Assembly (NCBI GenBank): GCA_943788825.1 | Contig: CALSRT010000007.1 | Coordinates: 1 to 64,000, forward strand | Direction of reading: 5' to 3' | Length of the DNA stretch: 64,000 bases | Source: UBA4582 sp002389265 | GTDB lineage: Bacteria; Pseudomonadota; Gammaproteobacteria; Pseudomonadales; Azotimanducaceae | Part shown: positions 23,713 through 33,061 of the stretch, in pieces | Layout: each line of letters opens with the position of its first letter | Numbering within the stretch: position 1 is the first letter of the stretch | Made by a program: the position numbers and the translations under genes | Notes under the pieces: model-generated | Told to the model about the DNA's origin: nothing | What the model saw: the letters and a program-made list of their open reading frames with translations, nothing else | The model's database searches: none

Positions 23713-26673
23713 CTAGGATAAATCTGCTCGCAAGCGCCGATAAGTCGGCAATGACACCCCGAACAGTCGGGCCGCATCTTGATGATGGATAGGCTGAGAT
23801 TCCAATTCTTTTATGAGTGCCTGCGAGACCATTTCCAGCAAAGGCTGCCGCCGACTCGCAGCAAGCTGCAGCAAACAATCGATAGTCGGCATGGTGGAAT
23901 ACCAGTTCGCTGGACGTTGAACAATGCCGTCACTGTACTTCTTCCGCATGCGGGCGACTTTACGCCGCAGCGTCGACTCGGGCATGTCTAAAGCCTGCGC
24001 TGCTCGAATCAGGACCTCCTGATTGAATGTCATACAGGCGAGTATTAAATCCTCTTCCAACCAGGGTCCCAATGACGGTATAGCCTTTGGATCCGCGAGC
24101 GCCAAAGTAACCTGGCTCTTCATCCAACTCGACAGTCTATTAACCGTTTGGACCTCTTCACTGACGAACTGATGGTGCTGTGGCTCAATGGCTTTCGATC
24201 CGTGGCTTTCTGGAAACAAGCCCAGATGAATCGAATTTAGCTGGGAATCTTTACACAAGATCACCGCGCGGTTGATCACATTGATAAGCTCTCTAATATT
24301 ACCCGGCCACCCATAGTCGCTCAAAGCCTGTTCTGCATCGCGAGTAAAGCCCGCGACAGACTTACCATAACGCCGTTCAAACACCTTTAGGTAGTGTTTA
24401 GCCAACAGGATAATGTCATCGGGGCGGTCACGTAAGGCCGGTGATTCGATGGCGAACACATTCAAACGATAGTACAGGTCTTCGCGGAAATCGCCAATCT
24501 CAATCAGAGCCTTAAGATTTTTGTTAGTCGCGGCTAATATTCGCGTGTCTACCTTATTGTAAACACTACTCCCCACGGCGACTATTTGTCGATTTTGAAC
24601 ATAGCGCAGTAGCTTGACCTGAATATCGAGAGGCAACTCGCCGATCTCATCCAGCAATATTGTGCCACCATCGGCCTCCTTCAATCGCCCAGAAAAATGT
24701 TTATCCGCGCCGGTGAATGCGCCCTTAACGTGGCCAAACAATTCACTCTCGATCAAGTTACCAACCACAGCACCACAATCAACAATGACAAAGGGCTTGT
24801 CCGCTCGTGAACTCATGTCATGGATAGCCCTGGCGAGTAATTCCTTACCCGTGCCTGACTCGCCAGTGATCAATACCGTAGCGTCCGTTGGTGCCACCAG
24901 CCGGCAGCTATCCAGGACACTGCGCATCTGCGCGGACTGATAAACCAAGGTCTCGGCATCGTCCCCCCCTCTGACCTCGACAATGCGATCAAAATTCGTC
25001 AGTCCCGTCGCAAAATAACGGAGTAATGTCCGCAAAAAATCTATTCCTGCCGTATCTAAGGGTAACTTGGCTTGCAGATACAAGCTAAAACCTGCCGCAA
25101 CTGGCAACACATAGCTGTTATTGAAATTGACGACGATTGCTTTCGACCACGCATTGTTAATGCGCTCAAAATCCTTAGCCGTTAACTCAAGATCTTTGAT
25201 GCCAGTAAACTCGCCACCTGACAAGGCGCCACCTAGGGCCTCCAGACTCTCAGCCTGTTGCATCAAGACCGATGCATGAACCAAGTCAAAGGATTCCAGA
25301 AGGTGTCGACAGAGCATATCGCTCATCTCTTTCGCGCTGCCCGCTTTCATCACCAGACTCATGACATTCCAGAGCAATACGACATTGTCATATTCCCGGC
25401 GCCTGAGACTCTGACTCCCATGGGTCGACGCCTTGTTATCAGAGGCATCGTTCCAGACAATAACACGGTCGCCACCAGATTCCTGGGCGACATTAAGCGC
25501 CCAATTGGCCCGTCGAAACAACTCGAAGGGCTGCTGCTCCCCCGCATCGGTCTGCGCCAGACCAATCGAGAATTGCAAATTATCATGATCCAAAGGTATC
25601 CCCTTAAGCGCTTTCAACACCATCTGGGCAATTTTTTTTCCGGCTTCCAGGCTGGTATGAGGCAAGCTTACAGACAATTGATCATCGCCTAAGGCACTTA
25701 CCAGATCAGTGGCCCGCAAGACTCGGTCCAAGCGTTGCGCTAAGACCTGCAATAGCTTCCCATCAACGGCAGAACTCTGACCGCCTTGCCCGGACGATCT
25801 GCGAACCCCGATAGCCAACTGACACATGGCCGATTCAGCCACCCCGAGAGACTCGGAACCCAGCTTGGATCGCAACGGCTGGTTGGTCGGCAAGGACTCT
25901 AAGGGATGGGCCAACCCCGACAACTCACGCAAAATCAGCACAGCACCAGGCAACATCGGGCCGACAACGCCATCCACCAAATGCGAGAGACCGGTGGCTG
26001 AGTTCAGAATAAAGGCAGAGAGCTTGCTAACCTCACTGCTCTTCAAGGCAGATTCTATCCGCAGAAACACTGACGAGCCGGTTTTGAGCGCAAGCACATC
26101 GTGCCAGCGCTGGCCAATGACCTGTTCGTGCTCGGTCCCAAGCAGCCGCTGGGCATCGGAATTCAGATTGCTGACCAAACCGGTCTCATCCAAAAACACC
26201 AAGGCATTGCCAATGCAGGCCAGCGCATTTTGGAGTAATTGTTGAGTTTCACGGAGTTCTTGTTCGATATTGAAGTTGTACAGCGCCAGGTCAATGGCTA
26301 TTTGTAGCTCACGATAATCAACAGGCTTAATAATAAAGCCATAGGGCGTCACTGCTTTTGCCCGAGATACGGTTTCCTCATCAGAGTACGCCGTCAGAAA
26401 CACGACGGGGACTCGCCGCTCACGCTGGATGGCCAGCGCCACATCAATACCGTCTGCCGCATTTTTTAAGTGAATATCAGTCAGCAGCAAATCAGGCAGT
26501 GTCTCACGGGCCAGCGCTACGGCTTCGCTACCGCTCGCCACCCCAACCACATCGAAACCCATACGATCTAGGCGCCCCCGCAGTTCGTGGACCACCAAGG
26601 CTTCGTCCTCAATGATCAGTATTCTGTACTTGGGTTGAGACATGAGTTTAGGCATGAGTTTAGACATGGGCAT
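23713..26673 (-). CDS. Sigma-54-dependent transcriptional activator, REC-PAS-(GGDEF)-GAF-like-AAA+-HTH
   Basis: 986 residues, about twice the usual length of an NtrC-type regulator. The receiver domain (15-132) has phospho-Asp66 in LLLTDIHLK and Lys117 in IIKPVD. A PAS-like domain (150-255), a GGDEF-like domain without active site (300-410; ALGDDQL replaces the signature) and a GAF-like stretch (430-560) follow. The AAA+ domain has Walker A GESGTGKE (604-611), the sigma-54 contact loop GAFTGA (651-656) and Walker B GGTILLDEIGELP. The C-terminal part holds a Fis-like HTH (LIRAAQALDMPESTLRRKV) and a second helix-turn-helix-like end (AARLFGVSLPTYRRLR). The receiver resembles that of the 14857-16953 regulator. 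It probably activates the protease operon 480 bp downstream. The start lies in a 13-bp repeat (see 26660-26693). Confidence 0.92.
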   Translation of the reverse strand: MPMSKLMPKLMSQPKYRILIIEDEALVVHELRGRLDRMGFDVVGVASGSEAVALARETLPDLLLTDIHLKNAADGIDVALAIQRERRVPVVFLTAYSDEETVSRAKAVTPYGFIIKPVDYRELQIAIDLALYNFNIEQELRETQQLLQNALACIGNALVFLDETGLVSNLNSDAQRLLGTEHEQVIGQRWHDVLALKTGSSVFLRIESALKSSEVSKLSAFILNSATGLSHLVDGVVGPMLPGAVLILRELSGLAHPLESLPTNQPLRSKLGSESLGVAESAMCQLAIGVRRSSGQGGQSSAVDGKLLQVLAQRLDRVLRATDLVSALGDDQLSVSLPHTSLEAGKKIAQMVLKALKGIPLDHDNLQFSIGLAQTDAGEQQPFELFRRANWALNVAQESGGDRVIVWNDASDNKASTHGSQSLRRREYDNVVLLWNVMSLVMKAGSAKEMSDMLCRHLLESFDLVHASVLMQQAESLEALGGALSGGEFTGIKDLELTAKDFERINNAWSKAIVVNFNNSYVLPVAAGFSLYLQAKLPLDTAGIDFLRTLLRYFATGLTNFDRIVEVRGGDDAETLVYQSAQMRSVLDSCRLVAPTDATVLITGESGTGKELLARAIHDMSSRADKPFVIVDCGAVVGNLIESELFGHVKGAFTGADKHFSGRLKEADGGTILLDEIGELPLDIQVKLLRYVQNRQIVAVGSSVYNKVDTRILAATNKNLKALIEIGDFREDLYYRLNVFAIESPALRDRPDDIILLAKHYLKVFERRYGKSVAGFTRDAEQALSDYGWPGNIRELINVINRAVILCKDSQLNSIHLGLFPESHGSKAIEPQHHQFVSEEVQTVNRLSSWMKSQVTLALADPKAIPSLGPWLEEDLILACMTFNQEVLIRAAQALDMPESTLRRKVARMRKKYSDGIVQRPANWYSTMPTIDCLLQLAASRRQPLLEMVSQALIKELESQPIHHQDAARLFGVSLPTYRRLRADLS

Positions 26674-26693
26674 TAGACATGGGCATTAGACAT
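26660..26693 (-). repeat. 13-bp repeat with micro-ORF over the activator start
   Basis: On the minus strand the unit ATGTCTAATGCCC is repeated twice and followed by related 12-bp in-frame units. A strong AAAGGA ribosome binding site stands 7 nt before the ATG at 26693, which opens a six-codon ORF (MSNAHV) whose TAA overlaps the activator's ATG at 26673 as TAATG. The annotated start itself has no Shine-Dalgarno sequence, so it would depend on re-initiation. Removing both 13-bp units would place the AAAGGA directly before an in-frame ATG (26667). Confidence 0.75.
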
Positions 26694-26945
26694 GAACCCA
26701 TCCTTTCTGCTGCGGACTAAACATCCTGCGAGCAGACATTGATACCACACATCCCGCACGCTTTACGGCATTTTCAGCTTGCCGCCTTGGCAATTTATCC
26801 CTTTGCTTGTAACGCAACGTCACCACAACAGAGTGCGGGCTCCTGCCACATAGCCTATAACAAGAGTCGCGCTCAAATCTAGCAGACATTAGATCAGACG
26901 ATATTAAATGCATATCACATGATCTAACGCCTCACTCAGGCATTT

Positions 26946-29117
26946 TCAACCATGTAATCGTTTCGCCTCACGGCGCCGCGCATGCAAGACGGGTTCGGTA
27001 TAACCATTGGGCTGTGCAACGCCTTTGAATACCAAATCGCAAGCCGCCTGGAAGGCAACACTCTGATCAAACGCTGGGGCCATAGGCCGATATAGGCTGT
27101 CACCGGCATTCTGGCCATCCACCACCGCCGCCATGCGTTTTAGGGTCTCCGTCACTTGGGCTTCACTGCAGACACCATGACGCAGCCAATTCGCGATATG
27201 CTGGCTTGAAATGCGCAAAGTCGCCCGGTCTTCCATCAGACCCACGTTATTGATATCCGGGACCTTCGAACAGCCCACGCCCTGGTCGATCCAGCGGACC
27301 ACATAGCCCAGAATACCCTGTGCATTGTTATCGAGCTCTGCTTGAACTTCCTGGCTCGAGAGATTGGTACCCGCCAGCACCGGAATCGTTAACAAATTTT
27401 CCAGACTGGCCTTCGCCCTGGCCTTGAGTTCGTCCTGACGAGACCAGACATTCACCATATGGTAGTGCATGACATGCAGCGATGCGGCTGTGGGTGACGG
27501 CACCCAAGCTGTATTAGCGCCTGCCAGGGGGTGACCGATTTTTGCGGTCATCATCTCGGCCATCTCATCGGGCATTGCCCACATGCCCTTACCGATCTGC
27601 GCCTTGCCCTGCAGGCCCGCTTGCAGGCCCACATCGACGTTCCAGTCTTCATAGGCTTGAATCCAGGGCTGCTGCTTCATCAGTGTTTTCTTGACCATCG
27701 CGCCGGCTTCCATACTGGTGTGGATTTCATCGCCGGTCCGATCCAAAAAGCCGGTGTTGATGAAGATCACGCGCTCTTTGGCGGCACGAATACAGGCTTT
27801 CAGATTCAAGGTTGTGCGTCGTTCTTCATCCATGATGCCGACTTTCAAGGTGTTATGGGGCAATCCAAGCACCCCCTCGATCTGACTAAACAGATCGACG
27901 GTAAACGCCACCTCAGCAGGTCCGTGCATTTTGGGTTTAACTATGTAAACGCTGCCACAACGCGAGTTCCTTAGCGACCCAGTTCCCAGCACATCATGCA
28001 TGGCAGCGAGGCTCGTCACCAGACCGTCCATAATACCCTCTGGTATTTCTTCGCCCTGGTAAAGCACGGCATCGGTCGTCATCAGGTGACCGACATTGCG
28101 CACCAGCAATAAGCTTCGACCGTGTAGCACGAGCTCGCCACCCATAGGCGCGGCATAGACTCGGTCTGGGTTCAATTCGCGACGGACTACGGTATCGCCC
28201 TTGGCAAACTCTTCGGCCAAATCACCTTTCATCAAACCCAGCCAATTACGGTATACCAAACACTTGTCTTCGGCATCTACGGCGGCAACTGAGTCCTCAC
28301 AGTCCTGGATGGTCGAGATCGCAGACTCCATCAGGATATCTTTAACACCTGCCTTGTCGGTCTTGCCAATGGTGTCATTGCGATCGACCTGTATCTCGAG
28401 ATGCAAACCATGGTGCTTCAGCAGAATGCCGCTAGGATCCGTCGGCTCGCCGAGATAACCGGCGAACTGCGAGGGCTCCGCCAGACCCGAAGTCGTGCCA
28501 TCCTCGAGCGTGATGACCAGGTCACCTGACACCACCTGGTATTGGCTCACGTCTTGATATCGACCCGCCGCCAACGGCAAGTGGTCATTAAGGAAATTAG
28601 CGGCATATTCAATGACCTGGGCGCCACGTACCGGATTATAGCCGCGACCCTTCTCGGCCCCCGCGGCTTCCGGAATCACATCAGTCCCGTAGAGCGCATC
28701 ATACAGGCTACCCCAACGAGCATTGGCCGCATTCAGGGCGTAGCGGGCATTCATAACGGGCACTACCAGTTGCGGTCCGGCCAACAGGGCGATTTCTGCA
28801 TCGACGTTGTCAGTCTCAATGGCAAAATCATCGCCTTCCTCCAGCAGATAACCGATCTCTTTCAGAAATTGTAGATAGGCAGCCGCATCATGGGGCCTGG
28901 CGCTATTGGCTTGATGCCATTGGTCGATCCTGGCCTGAAAGTCATCTCGCACCGCCAAGAGCTCGCGGTTACGGGGCACGAGCGTCGCCAGAATCTGCTC
29001 GAATCCTAGCCAGAACGTGGCCGGATCAACACCGGTACCCGGTATGATTTCCTCATTTACCAGGTCATGTAAGACCTTTTCAATGGCCAGATTTCCAATC
29101 GAGATTCGTTCACCCAT
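26946..29117 (-). CDS. glcB: Malate synthase G
   Basis: Condenses glyoxylate with acetyl-CoA to give malate, allowing growth on two-carbon compounds, glycolate or fatty acids. The 723-residue length matches the G-type monomeric enzyme rather than the shorter A type. Recognisable segments are IGNLAIEKVLHDLVNEEIIPGTG at the start, NARYALNAANARWGSLYDALYGTD, the active-site KMHGPAEVAF and GIMDEERRT region, and GKGMWAMPDEMAEMM. No isocitrate lyase or glycolate oxidase gene lies in the window. The following 272 bp up to the activator gene hold no supported gene. Confidence 0.96.
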   Translation of the reverse strand: MGERISIGNLAIEKVLHDLVNEEIIPGTGVDPATFWLGFEQILATLVPRNRELLAVRDDFQARIDQWHQANSARPHDAAAYLQFLKEIGYLLEEGDDFAIETDNVDAEIALLAGPQLVVPVMNARYALNAANARWGSLYDALYGTDVIPEAAGAEKGRGYNPVRGAQVIEYAANFLNDHLPLAAGRYQDVSQYQVVSGDLVITLEDGTTSGLAEPSQFAGYLGEPTDPSGILLKHHGLHLEIQVDRNDTIGKTDKAGVKDILMESAISTIQDCEDSVAAVDAEDKCLVYRNWLGLMKGDLAEEFAKGDTVVRRELNPDRVYAAPMGGELVLHGRSLLLVRNVGHLMTTDAVLYQGEEIPEGIMDGLVTSLAAMHDVLGTGSLRNSRCGSVYIVKPKMHGPAEVAFTVDLFSQIEGVLGLPHNTLKVGIMDEERRTTLNLKACIRAAKERVIFINTGFLDRTGDEIHTSMEAGAMVKKTLMKQQPWIQAYEDWNVDVGLQAGLQGKAQIGKGMWAMPDEMAEMMTAKIGHPLAGANTAWVPSPTAASLHVMHYHMVNVWSRQDELKARAKASLENLLTIPVLAGTNLSSQEVQAELDNNAQGILGYVVRWIDQGVGCSKVPDINNVGLMEDRATLRISSQHIANWLRHGVCSEAQVTETLKRMAAVVDGQNAGDSLYRPMAPAFDQSVAFQAACDLVFKGVAQPNGYTEPVLHARRREAKRLHG

Positions 29118-29313
29118 GATGTCGTATGCTCTTGCTGTGTTTTATGAAGAGCCGCCATGCTACTAGAAATTGTCGTTTCCGTCATGCTCGGCGGCCTCTC
29201 GACCTGCGGATCAATGCCAATGGTTAGCTTTCCTGACATCGGCTGCATAGCCAAAACTGGCAAATGCCGCCATACTCAGGAACATCTATCATTTTCAGGA
29301 ATTAGGGCCACCC

Positions 29314-30039
29314 ATGATTGAAACACACGCGGACATCGAGACCTCCGACGGCGCAATGAATACCTTTATCGTCTGTCCCGACGAGCAGGGACCTCACCCG
29401 ATAGTCCTGTTTCTGATGGATGCACCAGGCAAACGTGAAGAACTACATGATATGGCTCGGCGGATTGCCACAGCTGGCTACTATGTCATGTTACCCAACC
29501 TGTACTATCGCCGCGTGCGCGAGTTCGTCATCGATGGAACCCCGAATAGTCGAGAAGTCATGTTCGGCCATATGAACAGTCTCAGCAACGCCATGGTCGT
29601 TGATGATTGTCGCGCGCTGCTGTCCCATGCCGATTGCGACCAGCATGCACGACCTGGCTATTGTGCTGTGATCGGCTACTGCATGAGCGGCTCGTTCGTG
29701 TTTGCCGCCGCGGCCCAACTCTCGGCTCGCGTGCGGGCCAGCGCCTCGATTCATGGCGTTCGATTGATGACCGACGCAGCTGATTCCCCCCACCTCACCG
29801 CCGACCAGATCCAAGGCGAAATTTATTTCGGCTGCGCCGAGACCGATGACTGGGCACCCCCGGCGATGATAGCAGCACTTGATGCCCACCTTGCGACCAA
29901 GAGCATTAACTATCGAATTGAATGGTACCCGGGAACCCATCATGGCTTTGTTTTTCCTCAGCGAGGCGATATTTATGCCAAGCCCGCTGCCGAGCGCCAT
30001 TGGGAACGGTTGTTCAGCCTCTTCAAGCGCAATTTGTAA
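29314..30039 (+). CDS. Dienelactone hydrolase family protein
   Basis: Alpha/beta hydrolase of the dienelactone hydrolase family, which opens lactone rings or cleaves related esters. The Cys nucleophile is in VIGYCMSGSF (about residue 123), and the catalytic His in the GTHHGFVFP motif near the C-terminus. The 241-residue length is standard. The nucleophile loop reads GYCMSG rather than the commoner GYCxGG seen in the second family member at 48541-49263. The MFS gene begins 44 bp downstream on the same strand, so the two may be co-transcribed. Confidence 0.87.
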   Translation: MIETHADIETSDGAMNTFIVCPDEQGPHPIVLFLMDAPGKREELHDMARRIATAGYYVMLPNLYYRRVREFVIDGTPNSREVMFGHMNSLSNAMVVDDCRALLSHADCDQHARPGYCAVIGYCMSGSFVFAAAAQLSARVRASASIHGVRLMTDAADSPHLTADQIQGEIYFGCAETDDWAPPAMIAALDAHLATKSINYRIEWYPGTHHGFVFPQRGDIYAKPAAERHWERLFSLFKRNL

Positions 30040-30082
30040 TCGGTCTGTTCATCACGGACACAGCCTCGAACGAGTAGCTCAC

Positions 30083-31312
30083 ATGAATCGTTATGCCCTG
30101 CTATTTATCTTTATTACTGCGCTCCTGGATGCCATCGGGTTCGGCATTATCATGCCGGTTCTGCCGGGGCTATTGATGGAAGTCTCAGGTGGCGACTTGT
30201 CGTCTTCGGCCCGCTACGGCGGCCTACTGATGTTCTGTTTTGCCGTCACTCAGTTTTTCTTCTCACCGATCATTGGCAACCTGTCGGACCATTTCGGCCG
30301 CCGGCCAGTATTATTGTTCTCTTTGTTTGTGATGTGCGTCAACTATTTGATTATGGGTATCGCCGGGTCCCTGACGGTGCTGTTTATTGGCCGGGTTATC
30401 TCCGGCATCGGTGCCTCAACCATGAGCACCTGTAATGCCTATATCGCTGACGTCACCCCTGAGGATCAGCGGGCTCAGAATTTCGGTTTGATGGGCGCGG
30501 CATTTGGCATGGGCTTTGTTATTGGTCCAGTGATCGGCGGCTTTCTCGGCGAGTACGGCCCACGCATGCCGTTTATCGCGGCTGCCGTCTTGTCATTTGC
30601 GAACATGCTATTCGGCTATCTGGTCCTCAAAGAATCACTGCAACCGGAAAACCGCCGCCGGTTTGACATCACTCGAGCCAATCCACTCGGCACTCTGGCA
30701 CAGATGCGCCATTTCCCGGTGGTGATTGGCATTATCGGCGTGATGTTTCTTTACAACATGGGGCACCATGTTTTGCCCGCCACTTGGAGCTTTTTCACCA
30801 TTGAGAAATTCAACTGGTCACCGAAAGAAATCGGCTATTCCCTGGGTTTTATCGGCATTTGTATGGTCGCCGTGCAGGGATTTTTAATTCGCTGGGTGCT
30901 ACCGCGGACGGGCCTGCGATTCGCCGGCATCATCGGCATGTTGTTTACTATCGCGGCCTTTATGGGTTATGCGGCCGTTAACTCACCTTGGATGATTTAT
31001 ATGGTCATGTTGACTGGGGCCCTCGGGGCTCTGGCAGGGCCTGCCATGCAGGGTATTGCCTCAAGCCAGGTGGGGGCATCTCAGCAAGGAGAATTGCAGG
31101 GCGGCCTGTCTAGCATGATGAGCCTGACCTCCATTATCAGTCCCATCTTAATGACCCAGACATTTGGCTTGTTTACCTCGGACCAAGCGCCGGTTTACTT
31201 TCCCGGCGCGGCCTTTTTGCTGGCTGGCGTATTGACGATTGGCAGCCTTGGGCTGTTTATTCGAGTGACCCGCGAACTCGGGGGGGCCACGGCGCAACAA
31301 CCCCGGCGCTGA
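30083..31312 (+). CDS. MFS transporter, TCR/Tet-type
   Basis: Twelve-helix inner-membrane secondary transporter of about 409 residues. The opening LFIFITALLDAIGFGIIMPVLPGLL and the GNLSDHFGRRPVLL loop between helices 2 and 3 are typical of the tetracycline-resistance/DHA1 group of proton antiporters; motif C-like GMGFVIGPVIGGFLGEYG in helix 5 supports export. The frame is open from 29879, but the upstream part overlaps the dienelactone hydrolase gene and is not hydrophobic, so the ATG at 30083 is chosen. Whether tetracycline is a substrate cannot be inferred. Confidence 0.88.
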   Translation: MNRYALLFIFITALLDAIGFGIIMPVLPGLLMEVSGGDLSSSARYGGLLMFCFAVTQFFFSPIIGNLSDHFGRRPVLLFSLFVMCVNYLIMGIAGSLTVLFIGRVISGIGASTMSTCNAYIADVTPEDQRAQNFGLMGAAFGMGFVIGPVIGGFLGEYGPRMPFIAAAVLSFANMLFGYLVLKESLQPENRRRFDITRANPLGTLAQMRHFPVVIGIIGVMFLYNMGHHVLPATWSFFTIEKFNWSPKEIGYSLGFIGICMVAVQGFLIRWVLPRTGLRFAGIIGMLFTIAAFMGYAAVNSPWMIYMVMLTGALGALAGPAMQGIASSQVGASQQGELQGGLSSMMSLTSIISPILMTQTFGLFTSDQAPVYFPGAAFLLAGVLTIGSLGLFIRVTRELGGATAQQPRR

Positions 31313-31405
31313 CTCTATCGGCCTCGCCGAATGTTTGGCTCGCCTGGATCTGCGCCTCTGGTTTAGTGCTATGCTTGAGCATCATGATTGAAGCGACAAG
31401 TGAGT

Positions 31406-32863
31406 ATGGAAACCCGGCAACCCTCTGTAACAGATAGCGACGCTGACGGGGGCTCGGAGCTCCATTCCTACAGTGCGGTGACACTGCGTAGCCTGCTAGC
31501 CCAGAAACATATTTCGGCGCTGGAGTTGACCGACGCCTACCTGGCGCGGATCGACCAAGTGAACCCCAGGATCAATGCCATTGTCACCCTGGTACCGGAC
31601 CACGCTCGGCAAATTGCCCGGCGGATCGACCAGCAAATCGCCCGCGGTCAAGATCCCGGCCTACTGGCTGGTCTGCCGGTGGCGCACAAGGATCTCGCCG
31701 AGACTCAGGGCATTCGTACGACCTTTGGCTCGCGGTTATTTGCCGACAATATCCCCAAGCACAACGCCTTGATTGTGCAGCGCATGCTGAATGCCGGCGC
31801 AGTCACCCTCGGCAAAACCAATACGCCGGAATTTGGCGCTGGCTCGCAGACCTTTAATGAAGTCTTCGGCACCACCTTGAATCCTTATGATCTCACCAAG
31901 ACCCCAGGCGGCAGCTCAGGCGGCGCCGCCGCGGCATTGGCCGCACGCCTCGTCGCCCTCGCCGACGGCAGTGACATGGGGGGGTCGCTGCGTAACCCCG
32001 CAAGCTTTTGTAATGTGGTCGGGTTCCGTCCCTCTCCGGGCCGAGTACCCACTTACCCCAGCGATATGGCCTGGTTCAACGTCCCTGTCGTTGGTCCCAT
32101 GGCGCGCACGGTGGAAGACTGCGCCTTGTTTATGGCGGCGATCGCCGGACCAGACTCGCGGGTACCTATCGCCTTGAACGCCCCTGGCACAGATTTTTTA
32201 GAGCCCCTAAAACGGGATTTTACGGGCGCAAGGATCGGCTTCAGCCCTGATTTTGCCGGCCAGATACCCATAGCTCGCGAGGTCAGCGAGGTCATCAACA
32301 ACAGCGCCGGTGTATTTGAGTCTCTGGGCTGTCGCTTGGATGAGACCTGCCCGGATTTCGCCGATGCGGATAACATCTTCAAAACCTTGCGCGCCTGGTC
32401 CATGGCCGCCGCTCACGGCCCGCGCCTCAAACAGCATCGCGATCTTTATAAGGCCAGCTTGATCTGGAATATCGAGCAGGGACTCGCCTTAACTGGCGCC
32501 AACATCGCCACCGCCGAGCAAATGCGGACGCGTCTGTTCCAGCGGGTTAGCACCTTAATGCACGAGGTTGAATTTTTGGTTTTACCCGTGTGCCAGGTCA
32601 CGCCTTTCAGTGCCGCCGTTGAATACCCCACTGATATTGAAGGTGTGCCGATGGAGACTTATATCGACTGGATGAAGTCTTGTTACTATCTGTCTTCAAT
32701 CGGCCTGCCCTGTATCTCGGTTCCCTGCGGTTTTACGCCACAAGGCCTACCCGTGGGTGTGCAAATTGTCGGTCGTCCACATGCGGATTTCAGCGTGCTG
32801 CAGCTGGCTTACGCCTATCAACAAGCCACGCTGCACTGGCAGGCACTACCCAAGCTAGCATGA
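31406..32863 (+). CDS. Amidase (amidase-signature family)
   Basis: Hydrolyses amide bonds with a Ser-cis-Ser-Lys triad. All three residues are visible: Lys at about residue 95 in LPVAHKDLAET, the cis-Ser in the TPGGSSGGAAAALAA segment (about 170) and the nucleophile Ser in GSDMGGSLRNPAS (about 194). Length about 485 residues. The frame opens at a TTG (31388), but the ATG at 31406 is more credible. The ending LPVGVQIVGRPHADFSVLQLA is standard. This is a general amidase rather than GatA, because no GatB/GatC genes are nearby. Confidence 0.9.
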   Translation: METRQPSVTDSDADGGSELHSYSAVTLRSLLAQKHISALELTDAYLARIDQVNPRINAIVTLVPDHARQIARRIDQQIARGQDPGLLAGLPVAHKDLAETQGIRTTFGSRLFADNIPKHNALIVQRMLNAGAVTLGKTNTPEFGAGSQTFNEVFGTTLNPYDLTKTPGGSSGGAAAALAARLVALADGSDMGGSLRNPASFCNVVGFRPSPGRVPTYPSDMAWFNVPVVGPMARTVEDCALFMAAIAGPDSRVPIALNAPGTDFLEPLKRDFTGARIGFSPDFAGQIPIAREVSEVINNSAGVFESLGCRLDETCPDFADADNIFKTLRAWSMAAAHGPRLKQHRDLYKASLIWNIEQGLALTGANIATAEQMRTRLFQRVSTLMHEVEFLVLPVCQVTPFSAAVEYPTDIEGVPMETYIDWMKSCYYLSSIGLPCISVPCGFTPQGLPVGVQIVGRPHADFSVLQLAYAYQQATLHWQALPKLA

Positions 32864-33026
32864 GCCATGAGCCGCACTCATTCAGCCATGCGCGCCGCTA
32901 TGTACTCGGCTATGCACAGGTCCGCTCATCAGACGTCAATAATTAACTAAGCACCCCGGCCGTTCTGGCCTGTGGCCTTGACCCGCTTGACCTGGCATGT
33001 CGAGTTAACTCATGACGCCAATTAAC

Positions 33027-33056
33027 GCTGACTCAGTCACAAAATCTGCGTATACT
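33027..33056 (+). promoter_or_regulatory. Promoter candidate for the thiamin operon
   Basis: TATACT at 33051-33056 is one change from the -10 consensus, with GCTGAC at 33027-33032 as a weak -35 at 18-bp spacing. Transcription would begin near 33062, exactly where the TPP riboswitch begins. Confidence 0.5.
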
Positions 33057-33061
33057 GCTTA

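Noticed and set aside
26686..26913. 75-residue open frame between malate synthase and the sigma-54 activator
   Set aside because: No ribosome binding site and no recognisable protein features; it overlaps the leader of the activator gene.
29879..30082. N-terminal extension of the MFS transporter overlapping the dienelactone hydrolase gene
   Set aside because: Out-of-frame shadow of the hydrolase with no membrane character; the ATG at 30083 begins the first helix.
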